From Pseudogemmatithrix spongiicola (GTDB lineage Bacteria; Gemmatimonadota; Gemmatimonadetes; Gemmatimonadales; Gemmatimonadaceae), in assembly GCF_030623445.1 (NCBI RefSeq), contig NZ_CP130613.1, forward strand, positions 3,038,001-3,102,000: DNA of 64,000 nucleotides. Direction: 5' to 3'. Below the pieces are notes generated by a model. The model was given only the letters and a program-made list of their open reading frames with translations. It ran no database searches and was not told the origin of the DNA. The position numbers and the translations under genes are program-made. This document shows, in pieces, positions 1 to 10,277 of the stretch (its first letter is position 1; every line of letters starts with the position of its first letter).

Positions 1-1785
1 CACGTAGACGCTACTGCCCGTGAGGTCTTCGACCACGCCGACCACCGGCTGCGCGATACGCCGACGCCGCCCGTCGAGGAACTCGAGGTCCACCGTGTCA
101 CCGACGCCGGCTGCCAGCACGCGGCTGAGCGACGCGCTCAGCGTCACGCCGCCGGGATGGATGGTCGGGATGCGCGCCGCGAGATCGGACACCTGGCGCA
201 TCCGCGCAGACGAGTCGACGCCCACCAGCGCCGTCTGTCGCTTGCGATGGCCGTGCCAGGCGCGCACCGCAGCCTCGCGATGCGGCTCCACGCGCAGCAC
301 GCCCGGGAGCGCCAGCAAATCGGCGACCACCGCGGGGCCCTGCGGGGCCGCGAACACCACGGTCACGTCGGCCCGCGCGGCGATGTCGAACATGACGTGC
401 TTCATGCGCCCGATGGCATCGAAGCCGAAGGTGCCGACGACGACCACCGCGGCGCCGAATCCGATGCCTAGCGCGGAGAGCGCCGTGCGCCAGGGCCGGT
501 GCGTGACGCCGCGCGCGATCATGCGCGCGATTGGCGAGCCGTGCCGCCCGAGCACGGTCTCGACGATGCCGCTCGCGTACAGCGCCGGCTGCTCCGGTCG
601 CATGGCCTCCGCTGGCGGCAGGCGCAGCACGCGGCGCAGCGCGCCGAGCGCCCCGACCACCGCGGCGACCACGCCGATGCCCACGCCCGCGGCAATCACC
701 GCGGGATACAGCGGCGCCGTCAGCGATGGGAAGCGGAAGAACTCCTGGTACATCTCGCTCAGGAACGCCGCCAGCCAGATGCCGAGCCCGACGCCCGCGA
801 CGCTGCCGACCATCACGGGCACCAGCGCGAACAGCGTGTAGTGGCGCACCAACGCCGCCGTCGGGAGGCCGAAGGCCTTGAGCGTGCCGATCTGGTCGCG
901 CTGCGGGATGACCACGCGGCTCAGCACCAAGTGGACGAGGAAGGCCGCGACGCCGAGAAAGATCGTCGGCAGGACGCTCGCGAAGGTCCGGTTCTCGTCG
1001 ATCTCCGAACTCAGGAACTGGTGCGAGGGATGCAGCCTGCGCGTGGTCGCGCCGAAGCTGCCGTAGCGCTGCAGCGCGTCGTCGAGCGCGGCGACGACGG
1101 CGGCGGTATCCGCGCCGGGCTCGAGCGTCAGCGCAAGCTCGTTCCACGCCTGCTCGAGGTCGAAGGCCTGCTCGGCCTCGGCGTCCGGCAACCAGAGCAC
1201 GCCGTAGCGCTTGGAATCGGGCAGCATGTCGCCGGGCCGCAGCTCGTAGACGAACTCCGCGGAGATCCCGACGCCCACCACGCGCAGGTGGCGCCAGCGT
1301 CCGCCGATCACGGCACCCAACGTGTCGCCGAGGACGAGGCCGTTGGCGTCGGCGAAGCCCTGACTCACGGTCACGGCGTCGGCCTCGTCGGCGGCGGGCA
1401 GGCGTCCGCGCCGCAGCACCACGCGGTTCAGCGAGCCTGGCGTCTCGTCGTGAATGCCGACCAGCCGCGCCGTCGCCGGTTCGCGCAGGCCGGGCACGCG
1501 CACGACGACCTCGCCGCCGGCGCGGGTCTCGAGCCGCTCGACGCCGACGATGTCGCGCAACGCGGGGACGATCGCATCCGGCGCGCGGCGCACGCGCGCG
1601 AACACGTCGGGGAACCGCGAACGCTCGTAGTACGCCAGCTGTGCGTCGCCGAGGACGTGGACCATGGAGCGCATGCCCACGAATGCCGCGATGCCGCAGG
1701 TGACGACGACGGCGATCGCCAGCATCGAACCGAAGTGCCGCCGCAGGTCGCGGCGCAGCTTCTTGTCGAGGAGACGTCTCACCAT
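1..1785 (-). CDS. FtsX/MacB-type ABC transporter permease (C-terminus off window)
   Basis: Inner-membrane permease of an ABC exporter, paired with the ATPase encoded just upstream. About 595 codons are visible and the C-terminus lies beyond position 1. The N-terminus reads [20 protein letters not shown], followed by a membrane helix and a long periplasmic MacB-like domain. A block of helices comes next (around [20 protein letters not shown], then [20 protein letters not shown]), which is an FtsX domain. A second hydrophobic helix after [19 protein letters not shown] opens a second FtsX half, so it is a duplicated-FtsX permease rather than single-domain MacB. The ATG at 1783-1785 overlaps the ATPase stop (ATGGTGA), which fixes the start and suggests translational coupling. 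Substrate unknown; lipoprotein, peptide or lipid export are the usual options for this family. Confidence 0.85.
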   Translation of the reverse strand, partial: MVRRLLDKKLRRDLRRHFGSMLAIAVVVTCGIAAFVGMRSMVHVLGDAQLAYYERSRFPDVFARVRRAPDAIVPALRDIVGVERLETRAGGEVVVRVPGLREPATARLVGIHDETPGSLNRVVLRRGRLPAADEADAVTVSQGFADANGLVLGDTLGAVIGGRWRHLRVVGVGISAEFVYELRPGDMLPDSKRYGVLWLPDAEAEQAFDLEQAWNELALTLEPGADTAAVVAALDDALQRYGSFGATTRRLHPSHQFLSSEIDENRTFASVLPTIFLGVAAFLVHLVLSRVVIPQRDQIGTLKAFGLPTAALVRHYTLFALVPVMVGSVAGVGLGIWLAAFLSEMYQEFFRFPSLTAPLYPAVIAAGVGIGVVAAVVGALGALRRVLRLPPAEAMRPEQPALYASGIVETVLGRHGSPIARMIARGVTHRPWRTALSALGIGFGAAVVVVGTFGFDAIGRMKHVMFDIAARADVTVVFAAPQGPAVVADLLALPGVLRVEPHREAAVRAWHGHRKRQTALVGVDSSARMRQVSDLAARIPTIHPGGVTLSASLSRVLAAGVGDTVDLEFLDGRRRRIAQPVVGVVEDLTGSSVYV

Positions 1786-2504
1786 GCCAGCGCCTCCGGA
1801 TCCACCGGCGCCGCGACAGCCTCGTCGCTCACGATCTGGCCGTCGCGCAGCTTGAGCACGCGGTCGGCCATCGCGGCCACGGCGACGTTGTGCGTGATGA
1901 CCACCGTCAGCGTGCCAAACTCCCGATTCGCCGTCTTGAGCGCCTGCAGCACGAGCTTGCCCGTGCCCACGTCGAGCGCGCCGGTGGGCTCGTCGCAGAG
2001 CAGCACGTCCGGACGCTTGGCGACGGCGCGGGCGATGGCGACGCGCTGCTGCTCGCCGCCGGAGAGCTGCGCGGGGAAGTTGTCCATGCGCTCCCCCAGC
2101 CCGACGAGCCGCAGCACCTGGGCGGGATCTGCCGTCGCCTTGCCGTGCTTCTCCGTGGCCAGCGCCGTCACCAGCGCGACGTTCTCGAACGCGGTGAGGG
2201 CCGGGATCAGGTTGTAGAATTGGAACACGAAGCCCACGTGCTCGCGCCGATACTGCGTCAGTGCGCGGTCGTCCGCGTCGGTGAGGACGTGGTCGCGGAA
2301 CTCCACGGTGCCGGCCGTCGGCGCATCGAGCCCACCGAGGATGTTGAGCAGCGTGGACTTGCCCGAGCCCGAGGGCCCGAGAATCACCACGAACTCGCCG
2401 GCGTAGAGGTCGAGGTCCACGTTGCGCAGGGCGTGCACCTGCACCTCGCCCATCGTGTACGTCTTGGCGAGTCCGCGGGCGTGGAAGACCGGGGCGGTAG
2501 TCAC
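1779..2504 (-). CDS. ABC transporter ATP-binding protein, MacB/LolD family
   Basis: Cytoplasmic ATPase energising the permease encoded immediately downstream. Visible motifs: Walker [11 protein letters not shown]-loop region [16 protein letters not shown], signature [14 protein letters not shown], Walker [13 protein letters not shown] and switch VITHN. The [14 protein letters not shown] stretch and about 241 aa length are typical of the MacB/LolD/FtsE branch. No ATG is available near the N-terminus; a GTG at 2502-2504 gives [16 protein letters not shown], and a TTG two codons earlier (2508-2510) is the alternative. It is divergent from the gamma-glutamyltransferase gene across about 128 bp that should hold both promoters; no clear -35/-10 pair was picked there. 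Confidence 0.92.
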   Translation of the reverse strand: MTTAPVFHARGLAKTYTMGEVQVHALRNVDLDLYAGEFVVILGPSGSGKSTLLNILGGLDAPTAGTVEFRDHVLTDADDRALTQYRREHVGFVFQFYNLIPALTAFENVALVTALATEKHGKATADPAQVLRLVGLGERMDNFPAQLSGGEQQRVAIARAVAKRPDVLLCDEPTGALDVGTGKLVLQALKTANREFGTLTVVITHNVAVAAMADRVLKLRDGQIVSDEAVAAPVDPEALAW

Positions 2505-2632
2505 ACTCAACGCTGGACCCCGGCGGCCCCGGCGTCTGTCAGGAAAATCAATGCTGATGTGTCGGGTCTATCCCAAGCGTCCCGCCCCGTACAGCTTTCT
2601 CCGAGCCTCCCTTCAACTGTCCGGATTCCGCC

Positions 2633-4510
2633 ATGCGTCTACACGCCCGCCTGATCGTCGCCCTCACGCTCCTCGCGCCGTTCACCACTGCTGACGCCCA
2701 GCGCACCGAGCGCCCTCCGCTCCACGGCCAGCACTGGGTCGCCGTCACCGGAAAGCCGCTCGCCGCCACCGCCGGCGCGATGATCTTCCAGCAGGGCGGC
2801 AACGCCGTGGACGCCGCCGTCGCGATGCTCGCCGCGACCTGCACCATGTGGGACACGCTGGGCTGCGGCGGCGAGACGCAGGCGCTGATCTACCATCCGG
2901 GCCTCAAGAAAGTCATCGGCATCAACGGACTGGGTGTCGCGCCTACCGGCGCAACCGCTGAGTACTTCCGTTCCCGCGGCATGCAGTTCCCGCCGGAGTT
3001 CGGGCCGCTGGCGGCGGTGACGCCGGGCACCCCCGGCGCGCTGATGGTGATGCTTGCCGAATACGGCACGATGTCGCTGGCGCAGGTGCTCGCGCCGGCG
3101 CTCCAGATGGCCGAGCAGGGCTATCCGATCGAAGCGCAGCTCGCCAACGGCATCCATGCGAACCGCGAGCGCATCAAACAGTGGAAGTACTCGCCGTCCG
3201 TGTTCCTGCCGAACACCGGCCAGGAGCGCGAGGCACCGGTGGCGGGGCAGATCTTCCGGCAGGCGGATCTCGCGGCGACGTTCCGCAAGTTGATCGACGC
3301 CGAAGCGCAGGCACTGCGCCGCCGCCGGCCGCGCAAGGAGGCGATCATGGCCGCCTACGAGCGCTTCTACCGCGGCGACATCGCCGAGGAGATCGTGCGC
3401 GCGGTGCAGGAAGAGGGCGGCCTCTTCACGCGCGAGGACCTCGCGAACTGGCAGGTGAAAATCGAGGAACCTTTCTCGACGACGTACCGCGGCGTCGAGG
3501 TCTACAAGCTGCAGCAGTGGCAGCAGGGTCCCGTGATGCTGCAGGCGCTCAACATCCTCGAGAACGCCGATCTGCGCGGCATGGGCTACAACTCGGCGCA
3601 GTACATCCACACCGTGTACCAGGCGATGAACCTCGCCTACGCCGACCGCGACTTCTACTACGGCGATCCGGCCTTCGCGCCGGAGGAGCCGATGCGCGGG
3701 TTGCTGAGCAAGGAATACGCGCGCAGCCGTTGGGGGCAGATGAGCCTCACGCGCAACGACGCGCGCGTGAAGCCGGGCGACCCGTATCCGTTCCAGGGCG
3801 GCACGAATCCGTACACGGCACTGCTCGAACGCTGGAGCACCGAGGGGCCGCGGGCGATGGCGCGCGCGGGTGCCGCGGGTGGCGAGACGCTGCGTTCCGA
3901 CGACGCCACGTTCGACGACGCCTTCACGCGCGGCACGACGAGCATCCAGGCCGCCGACAAGAACGGCTGGATGGTCAGCATCACGCCGAGCGGCGGTTGG
4001 GTGCCGGCGGTGATCGCCGGCCGCACGGGCATCGGGCTCTCGCAGCGCATGCAGAGCTTCGTGACCGATCCGGAAGACGGGCCGTTCAACGTGATCGAGC
4101 CGGGCAAGCGCCCGCGCGTCACGCTCACGCCGACGATCGCCATGAAGGACGGCGAGCCGTGGATGGCCTTCTCCGTGCAGGGCGGCGACACACAGGACCA
4201 GGACCTGCTGCAGTTCTTCCTCGCGATGGTCGAGTTCAACCAGACGCCGCAGCAGGCGGCGGAGCATCCGGGCTTCCACTCGTACCAGATGCGCTCGAGC
4301 TTCGGCGCGCACGAGGCGCGCCCGGGCCGCCTGCAGCTGAACGAGCGCATTCCGAGCTGGGTGCGCGATGAGCTGCGCACCAAGGGCTACTCGCTAGAGT
4401 TCGCGACGCATACCTCGGGACCGATCACGGCGATCATGTGGGATCGGCGGAACCGGTCGTTCTGGGGGGCGGCGAGCAACAACGGGGAGGATTACGGAAT
4501 CGCGTGGTAA
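2633..4510 (+). CDS. ggt: Gamma-glutamyltransferase family protein
   Basis: Periplasmic N-terminal-nucleophile hydrolase that transfers or hydrolyses gamma-glutamyl groups such as that of glutathione. 625 aa with a signal peptide (MRLHARLIVALTLLAPFTTADAQ). Family landmarks: GGNAVDAAVAM near the N-terminus, TPGTPGALMVMLAEYG, and the processing/active-site block FTRGTTSIQAADKNG, where the Thr of TTS is the expected autocleavage nucleophile (E. coli has TTHYS). A late SVQGGDTQDQ segment corresponds to the conserved glycine-rich loop of the small subunit. The downstream gene's possible GTG start overlaps the stop codon, so the two may be co-transcribed. Substrate specificity within the family cannot be told from sequence; cephalosporin-acylase-like paralogues look similar. 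Confidence 0.9.
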   Translation: MRLHARLIVALTLLAPFTTADAQRTERPPLHGQHWVAVTGKPLAATAGAMIFQQGGNAVDAAVAMLAATCTMWDTLGCGGETQALIYHPGLKKVIGINGLGVAPTGATAEYFRSRGMQFPPEFGPLAAVTPGTPGALMVMLAEYGTMSLAQVLAPALQMAEQGYPIEAQLANGIHANRERIKQWKYSPSVFLPNTGQEREAPVAGQIFRQADLAATFRKLIDAEAQALRRRRPRKEAIMAAYERFYRGDIAEEIVRAVQEEGGLFTREDLANWQVKIEEPFSTTYRGVEVYKLQQWQQGPVMLQALNILENADLRGMGYNSAQYIHTVYQAMNLAYADRDFYYGDPAFAPEEPMRGLLSKEYARSRWGQMSLTRNDARVKPGDPYPFQGGTNPYTALLERWSTEGPRAMARAGAAGGETLRSDDATFDDAFTRGTTSIQAADKNGWMVSITPSGGWVPAVIAGRTGIGLSQRMQSFVTDPEDGPFNVIEPGKRPRVTLTPTIAMKDGEPWMAFSVQGGDTQDQDLLQFFLAMVEFNQTPQQAAEHPGFHSYQMRSSFGAHEARPGRLQLNERIPSWVRDELRTKGYSLEFATHTSGPITAIMWDRRNRSFWGAASNNGEDYGIAW

Positions 4511-6117
4511 GCGCGGCGGCGATGCGTAGCGTCGGCGCGTTGGGCGCGCTGGCGCTGTTCGTGGTGGCCGGGCTGTGGACGGCGCGCGCGGGGGAGGCGG
4601 GCAGCCTCTGGAACGATCTGGCCGCGTCTGTCGCCGTGGCGTGGGGCGTCGCATTCGTCGCGTGAGCGTTCGCGAGACGGCTGACAGCCGACCCGGCGCG
4701 TGCCTTCCTGATTGCGGTGTTGGCGCTCGGGTGGCTGGCACTCGGCGGCACGTTCGGACTCTTCGTCACGCGCCTCTTCAGCCCCATTCCGGTCGACGGC
4801 ACCAGCATCGCCATCACGTGGACGCTCGTGCTTGGCCTTCTCGCCGTCGGCATCGTGAAGGCGAGCGGTCCGGCGGCGCGGTTCGCCGACGCCATCGAGG
4901 TCGGCGCCGCGCTGCTCGCCGTGCTCACCATCGGGCGCCTCGGCGCCTCGGCGCTGGCAACGCAGCGCGACGCCGGTGCCAGTGCCGAGGCCGCCGAAGC
5001 GTGGGAAGACGCGCGGCAACCCGCGCGACCCGACATCTACTTGGTCGTCCTCGACATGCGCGCGTCGGTCGGGTGGATGGCGTCGGAGTACGGCTACGAC
5101 CAATCGCGATTCCTGGATTCACTGCGTGCGCTCGGATTCTCGATCCCCACCGCGGCATACGCGAACTACACGCACACACAGCTCGCGCTCCCATCGCTGC
5201 TGAACGGTCGCCTGCTCGAGGATGACTCGACCACCGCGACGGTGGAAGGCAGCGCCGTGTACGACCTGGTCGGCGAGTCGTCGCTGTGGCCGACGGTGCA
5301 CGAACGCGGCTATCGCATCGCCTTCTTCCCGACACCGTATCCAGCGACCCGGGAACTGCCCGAATCCGACCTCGACCTGCCCGCTCCGTCCACGCGGCGC
5401 ATTCCGTGGGCCGAGACCTTAGTCGCGCACTCGCCGTTCGCCCTGAGTCCTGAGCTGCGCTGCCATGTCTTCGAATGCGAGGAGTCCATCCTGGCGCCGT
5501 TTCCCTTCGAGTCGGCGTCGGCGCTCGAGTGGAAGTTCAAGATGCTTGCGACGTTGCCCGATAGCGCGGGACCGGTGTTTGCCTTCCTACACGTCTTGAG
5601 TCCTCACGAGCCCTACCTCTACGCCGACGACTGCTCGCATCGGACGCCGTGGTGGCCGCTTGATGAGGTCGATTCGGACGAGCAGGACGCGCTGCGCCGC
5701 GCCTATGGGGCACAGGCCCGCTGCGTCGACTCGCTGACGCTGGGCGCGGTCAGCGAGATCCTGCGTCGGTCGGAAATCCCGCCGGTCATCGTCATCACCA
5801 GCGACCATGGGCACGGCCGGATCGGCCGTGATGTGCTCCGGGGCATCACGTTCGAACTGGACGAACTCCCGCCCGCACGCTTGGCGGAACGCTTGCGCGT
5901 CTTCACGGCCGTGCACCTACCCCGCGGAGCGGCTGCGATCCCCGACACGATCTCGCTCGTGGAGCTCATGCCCCTTGTCCGACGTGCGGCTTGGGGCGAT
6001 ACCGTCAACGTGCACCGGGAGGCGCCGTCGTATTGGTCGCCGTTCCATCGGATGCACGACTTCGTTCCGGTACCTCGGAGTCAGCTTGACGAGCCACCGC
6101 TCACCGACCGCCCGTGA
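4504..6117 (+). pseudogene. Membrane sulfatase-like hydrolase gene interrupted by an in-frame TGA
   Basis: Reads as an N-terminal membrane region followed by an alkaline-phosphatase-superfamily (sulfatase-like) domain. An in-frame TGA at 4663-4665 splits it: codons before it give VVSAAAMRSVGALGALALFV and more hydrophobic sequence; codons after it continue a membrane segment (RAFLIAVLALGWLALGG) and then the enzyme domain. Domain landmarks are PDIYLVVLDMRASVGWM (first metal-ligand strand), HVLSPHEPYLY and VIVITSDHGHGR (the late D-H metal pair). Possible starts are GTG 4504, overlapping the ggt stop, and ATG 4522. If the TGA is real, a shorter product from ATG 4717 (466 aa) keeps the whole hydrolase domain but loses the first helices. 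Nonsense mutation, assembly error or natural shortening cannot be separated here. The 3' end overlaps the convergent GT39 gene by 17 bp. Confidence 0.65.
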
Positions 6118-7609
6118 GCGTCATCTCGTTCTCGTCGAGGATGTACGGACGTCGACCGCCCGCGTGTTGCAGTAGGCGTGAGTTCAGCTCGGCGCCAAGG
6201 TCGCGGACGACCCACGTGGGGGTCGTGCTTGGCGGCCCGAGGATGTCGATGAGCGTGAAATGCGGCGTCCTCGACTCGGAGCGCCGCACGAAGATCACGG
6301 CGAACGGATCGTCAAGCCCGCGGATGAGCGACTGCGCGCCTCGCTGATGGGCCGTCAGTCTCGACTTGATGCGATGCTCACGCGGCCAACCCTGTACGTT
6401 GCCGATCACCAGCGCGGCGAACGCCACGCCCGCCACCGGCAGCAGCAGCCGCGGGAATCGCGCCAGTGCGACCACAGCGGCGGCGGCAACGAGCGGGAAC
6501 AGCTCTAGGTAGTACAGGGTCCAGTGCACCGGGTGCGGCATCAGCGTGTAGACCACGAGCATCGCTGACACCGAACCCACGGCGAACCACGCCACGCCCG
6601 CGCCGAGCAGGGCGAATCCCACCGGTGCAAGCAGCCAGGCATGCACCCACACCCTCGTGCCGACGACTTGGGCGCCGAGCGCGGTCCCGCGCCCGAGGAT
6701 ATAGTCGGGTATGCGCTGGGGGCGGTGGTCTGCGTAGAGGAGCTCGAGCTCCCCGCTCAGCGCTTGGAAATCCGCAGGCAAGGGTTGGCGCGGCGCCGAC
6801 GTGTCGCGTGCGAACCCCGGCATATCGAGCGGAAAGTACTCTCTCGAGTACTCGCTGTAGGGCATGCGCCCGGGGCTCCCCAAGGTCCGCATGCTCCAGT
6901 ACGGAACGATGCTGCAGATCACGATGCCGACGACGACGGCCGCACGCCATCCATCCAGTTGCCGTTCGCGCCAGACGCGACGCATCAGCAGGGCGGCGAT
7001 CGGCACCGCCAGCGCCATGCCGGTGACAGGCCGGGAGATGCCTATCCAACCCATGCAGGCGACGAGCAGGACCAAGAGCGTCGCGCGCGGTCGCTGCCAC
7101 CAATGATGCAGGGCCAGCAGCGCACCGAGGTACAGGGTGGTGGTGGCCGTCTCCGAGAAATAGCTCGCATGCCACGCCGCAGCGGGTGCGCTGCTGGTCC
7201 ACAGCAACCATGCCCCTGCCGCTGGCCATGGTCCGGCGAGACGACGCACCAGCAGGACCAGCAAGGCGGCCGCACCTCCGGCGAGGAGGACGGGCATCAA
7301 CCCAGGCAGTCCGATCCAGATGCCTGGCACGAGGAGCGGCGCGAAGCCGGGCGGATACTTCGCGAATATCGCTGGCTCCATGAACACATGGGGCATCGCC
7401 CAGGCGAGCGGCTGCGGTGGAGTCGCTGCGGTCCAGCTGCCGCCGGCCAACAGCCGCGCCTGCACGACGTACGCGCGCTCGTCGTGAAATGCGCCTGGCT
7501 GGTCGAGTCCGCCCCACATCCAGGTGACCGCCAGCGCGGTGACGAGGGCGGCGACCGCAGGAAACGCCGGCGACGAGACGAACGACTCGAGGCGCCCGCG
7601 CCGGCTCAC
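6101..7609 (-). CDS. GT39-like (ArnT/PMT-type) membrane glycosyltransferase
   Basis: Multi-spanning inner-membrane protein of 502 aa, likely moving a sugar from a polyprenyl-phosphate donor to an acceptor on the periplasmic face. After the first helix (VAALVTALAVTWMWGGLDQP) comes FHDERAYVVQARLLA, matching the DE-x-x-Y luminal loop of GT39/ArnT-like enzymes whose acidic residues are catalytic. About ten further hydrophobic stretches follow and a short periplasmic C-terminal domain ends the protein. GTG start at 7607-7609 overlaps the desaturase stop as GTGA. The same run holds a GT2 gene of the polyprenyl-phosphate-sugar synthase type, a natural donor supplier. Acceptor (lipid A, polysaccharide or protein) unknown. 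Confidence 0.75.
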   Translation of the reverse strand: MSRRGRLESFVSSPAFPAVAALVTALAVTWMWGGLDQPGAFHDERAYVVQARLLAGGSWTAATPPQPLAWAMPHVFMEPAIFAKYPPGFAPLLVPGIWIGLPGLMPVLLAGGAAALLVLLVRRLAGPWPAAGAWLLWTSSAPAAAWHASYFSETATTTLYLGALLALHHWWQRPRATLLVLLVACMGWIGISRPVTGMALAVPIAALLMRRVWRERQLDGWRAAVVVGIVICSIVPYWSMRTLGSPGRMPYSEYSREYFPLDMPGFARDTSAPRQPLPADFQALSGELELLYADHRPQRIPDYILGRGTALGAQVVGTRVWVHAWLLAPVGFALLGAGVAWFAVGSVSAMLVVYTLMPHPVHWTLYYLELFPLVAAAAVVALARFPRLLLPVAGVAFAALVIGNVQGWPREHRIKSRLTAHQRGAQSLIRGLDDPFAVIFVRRSESRTPHFTLIDILGPPSTTPTWVVRDLGAELNSRLLQHAGGRRPYILDENEMTLTGGR

Positions 7610-8568
7610 GCCAGTCGCCCGGCCGGTTTACACTCGTCGAGCGGCAGCGCGCGCCAGTACCGCCAGAGGTAGGCGAGATAGCTGCCCCGCCGCTCCAGTT
7701 CGCGCGCCAGCGGATGCTGGCTCATCTCGGCGTCCGCGACGGGCAGGTTGTAGTATGGGATGCCGACCCAGAGATGATGCGCGACGTGGAGGTTCATGTG
7801 CATCGGCGCCAGGAACCATCGCTCGAACGCGTTGCTTTCGAACGTGATCAGGCGATGGTGATCCGCCGTGGCGTCGGCCTCGGGATGCGAATGCTCGAGG
7901 AACGACCGGCAGAGGTCGGCGAGATACGTGAAGACGAACACGGGCAGCAGCCACATGAGTGGATAGCCCCACCAGCCGAATGCCGCCGTCAGCCCACCGA
8001 TCAAGGCGACCTGCCAGCCCCCGAGGATCGCCAGGTCTCGGACGGTGTAGCCGTCACCCGTGGCACGGTTGCCCACCAACACGTTGTGCGCGGCCCGCCA
8101 CACGCTCGTGATGCCCACCAGGAAGGCGGCCAGCTCGAGACGCTCTGACTTGTTGAAGCAGGCGTGCTTGAAGCGGTCGGGATCCTCTGCGTGGCCCAGG
8201 TACTGGTGGTGCGCGAGATGGTTCCTGTTGTTCAGTCGCGTGATCGCGCCGATCGGCCCGAGGATCACGAGATCGTTGAATCGGTCGTTGGCGGCCCGCG
8301 TCGGGAAGAGGCGCCGATGGAGGCCATCGTGCCCCATGATGTACAGGGCGTAGTAGCGCGAGCCGACGAACACGGCGGCCAGCAGACAGACCCACGCCCG
8401 ACCGTCCCAGCTCGCGATGGTCCAGGCCGCGATGATCGTCGCCCAGCAGAGCACGGCATCGCGCACGACGATGCCCGGCCGCAGCTGGCTGAGCGCTCGC
8501 ACCCGTTCCGGCGTCAGGAGGGTCGAGCGATACGGTTGATAGGGGTCGAAGCCGTCAACCTCTGCCAT
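7606..8568 (-). CDS. Membrane fatty acid desaturase / beta-carotene hydroxylase-like di-iron enzyme
   Basis: 320 aa integral membrane di-iron oxygenase. The three histidine boxes are intact: GHDGLH after the second helix, HLAHH (with NNRNHLAHHQYLGH around it) and HVAHH near the C-terminus (MNLHVAHHLWVGIPYYNLP). This spacing is that of the FA_desaturase family, which introduces double bonds into acyl chains or hydroxylates lipids. It lies inside a run of glycosyltransferase and methyltransferase genes, so its substrate may be the lipid part of a surface glycolipid; that is inference. ATG start at 8566-8568 lies 9 bp after the methyltransferase stop; the 3' end overlaps the GT39 start by 4 bp. 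Confidence 0.88.
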   Translation of the reverse strand: MAEVDGFDPYQPYRSTLLTPERVRALSQLRPGIVVRDAVLCWATIIAAWTIASWDGRAWVCLLAAVFVGSRYYALYIMGHDGLHRRLFPTRAANDRFNDLVILGPIGAITRLNNRNHLAHHQYLGHAEDPDRFKHACFNKSERLELAAFLVGITSVWRAAHNVLVGNRATGDGYTVRDLAILGGWQVALIGGLTAAFGWWGYPLMWLLPVFVFTYLADLCRSFLEHSHPEADATADHHRLITFESNAFERWFLAPMHMNLHVAHHLWVGIPYYNLPVADAEMSQHPLARELERRGSYLAYLWRYWRALPLDECKPAGRLA

Positions 8569-8577
8569 GCCGGGAAT

Positions 8578-9582
8578 CTATGCGGCCGGACGCCGTGCCA
8601 GCACGAGCATCGCGGACGTAGACGCGCCGAGGGCACCGCGCAGAAGGTCGAATGCCGTGAAGGCTGCCAACGGCAGCACGTTCCGCAATGGGTCGAACAA
8701 CCGCGCGAGCCGCGGCCGCGGCCGCGGCCCGTATCGCAGCCGATGGTGCAGTGAGTACATCCAGAAGGAATGTCCCGTCTGATAGCGCACGGCGAACGGT
8801 TCGAGGCCCTGCGCCCGCAACATCGCCTGCAGGCCTTCCGGCGTGAACAGCGTCCAATGTCGCGGGATGTGGTAGCCACCCCACCAGCGGTCGTGGAACA
8901 ACCGTGCATCGAGGCTGTCGAGGTTCGGTGTCTCCAGCGCGAGCACGCCGCCCGGCGCGAGCCAGCGCGCCACCCGACCGAGCACGGCCGCCGGGGACTC
9001 CACGTGTTCGATCACGTGGAACATGGTCGCGAGGTCCAGCGATCCATCGGGCACCTGCGTGCAGGTCTCGACGCGCTCACAGTGCACCTGGTATCCGGCG
9101 ACACGAAGCCGCTCGACGGTCGCGGCGTCGAGCTCGAGACCATAGATCTGCGCCTTCGGCACGCCGATGGCGTGCATGGCGTCGAGGTAACGACCGGTCC
9201 CGCAGCCGATGTCGGCGTAGCTGCGCACGGGCCGCCCCGTATCCCGGAGGATGCGCCCGAGCTTCCGGCGGTCCAGGAGGGCCTTGGCCGTCCGCGCCAC
9301 CCAGGGGATGCGTTCGTATTCGTACGCGTAGTACGTCGCCGGATAGATGGTATCGAGGGCCGTGAGGGCCGGCCGCGGATGCAGCCGCACGAGGCCGCAG
9401 TCCGCGCAGCGCACGAACCGCCACTCGTTCCGGCAGGTGCGCAACTCGTAGTCGCGACCGCTGGCGTAGACCGTGAATGCCTCGCTCGCGCAGTGGTCGC
9501 AGCGCGGCACCGCCTCTTCGGCAATCGACGGGATGTCCGGACGCTCGAACTCCGCGCGTTCGGCTGCCGCCGCGTCGATCAT
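8578..9582 (-). CDS. Zinc-ribbon plus SAM-dependent methyltransferase
   Basis: 334 aa. The N-terminus carries a four-cysteine ribbon (CDHCASEAFTVY, then FVRCADCGLVRLHPRP), followed by a Rossmann methyltransferase with motif I YADIGCGTGRYLDAM and motif II/III region LATMFHVIEHVESP. The C-terminal part has a hydrophobic stretch after PRLARLFDPLRNVLPL. This ribbon-methyltransferase arrangement is common among enzymes in polysaccharide and O-antigen clusters that modify sugars. The ATG at 9580-9582 overlaps the preceding stop as ATGA, so it is preferred over the GTG at 9591. Exact substrate is not determinable; the neighbouring GT2 and GT39 genes favour a cell-surface glycan. Confidence 0.82.
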   Translation of the reverse strand: MIDAAAAERAEFERPDIPSIAEEAVPRCDHCASEAFTVYASGRDYELRTCRNEWRFVRCADCGLVRLHPRPALTALDTIYPATYYAYEYERIPWVARTAKALLDRRKLGRILRDTGRPVRSYADIGCGTGRYLDAMHAIGVPKAQIYGLELDAATVERLRVAGYQVHCERVETCTQVPDGSLDLATMFHVIEHVESPAAVLGRVARWLAPGGVLALETPNLDSLDARLFHDRWWGGYHIPRHWTLFTPEGLQAMLRAQGLEPFAVRYQTGHSFWMYSLHHRLRYGPRPRPRLARLFDPLRNVLPLAAFTAFDLLRGALGASTSAMLVLARRPAA

Positions 9583-10277
9583 TGCGCGCACGCGAGCACC
9601 ATGAACTGCCCGCCCAAGGGGAGGCGCGAGACGAGCCGCTCCGCCCGACGGACGACGGGGACGCTCAACGGCAGCACGAAGAGATGGTCCGTCCGGACCA
9701 CCCTGAACCCCGCCGACCGCAGCAGCCTGCGAGCCGTCGGCGGGTTCAGCATGTCGGCGTCACGGTCAAATCGCACCCGCGACATCACGAACCGCGTGCC
9801 GGGATTCCATGGATTGTTCTCCCAGAATCCCCAGACACCGCCCGCACCCAGCGCGTCGTGCACGGCCACCGCCGCGGCATGGCGCGCAGCCCGCGGGATG
9901 TGGTGAAAGACGCCGTTGCAGTAGGCGACATCGAAGGAGCCGAGTGTCGGAAGGTCCGTGACCCTGCCCCACTGCGCCCACGGATGACGGGCTCGCGCAC
10001 GCGCGAGCATCTCGTCGCTCACGTCGACGCCCACCACGTCGGCCGCCTCGAGCCCATCGCGGAGCAGCGGGGCGGTGTCGCCGTCACCGCAACCGTAGTC
10101 GAGCACGCGACGCACCGGCCAGCGGCCGATCTCGATGAGCCGGTCGCGGAGCAGGCGCACCCGCTCCTCGGCATAGTGCTGCTTGTCCCCGCCCGTGAGG
10201 CGGAGGCCCGCCGCGAGGTCGGCATCGTACTCCGCCGCGTACGCGTCGAACTCCGCGCCCGCCCCCGACTCAGCCAT
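9579..10277 (-). CDS. SAM-dependent methyltransferase (Methyltransf_11/25 type)
   Basis: 232 aa class I methyltransferase. Motif I is RVLDYGCGDGDTAPLL, the acidic ribose-binding position is VVGVDVSDEMLARAR, and the post-motif region is FDVAYCNGVFHHIPRA. It lacks the zinc ribbon of its downstream neighbour. The start chosen is ATG 10275-10277 (MAESGAGAEFDAYAAEYDAD), overlapping the GT2 stop by 8 nt; the reading frame remains open 22 codons further upstream but that stretch lies inside the GT2 gene and does not look like a methyltransferase N-terminus. Ends in an ATGA overlap with the next gene. Possibly acts on the same glycan or lipid as its neighbours. Confidence 0.82.
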   Translation of the reverse strand: MAESGAGAEFDAYAAEYDADLAAGLRLTGGDKQHYAEERVRLLRDRLIEIGRWPVRRVLDYGCGDGDTAPLLRDGLEAADVVGVDVSDEMLARARARHPWAQWGRVTDLPTLGSFDVAYCNGVFHHIPRAARHAAAVAVHDALGAGGVWGFWENNPWNPGTRFVMSRVRFDRDADMLNPPTARRLLRSAGFRVVRTDHLFVLPLSVPVVRRAERLVSRLPLGGQFMVLACAQ

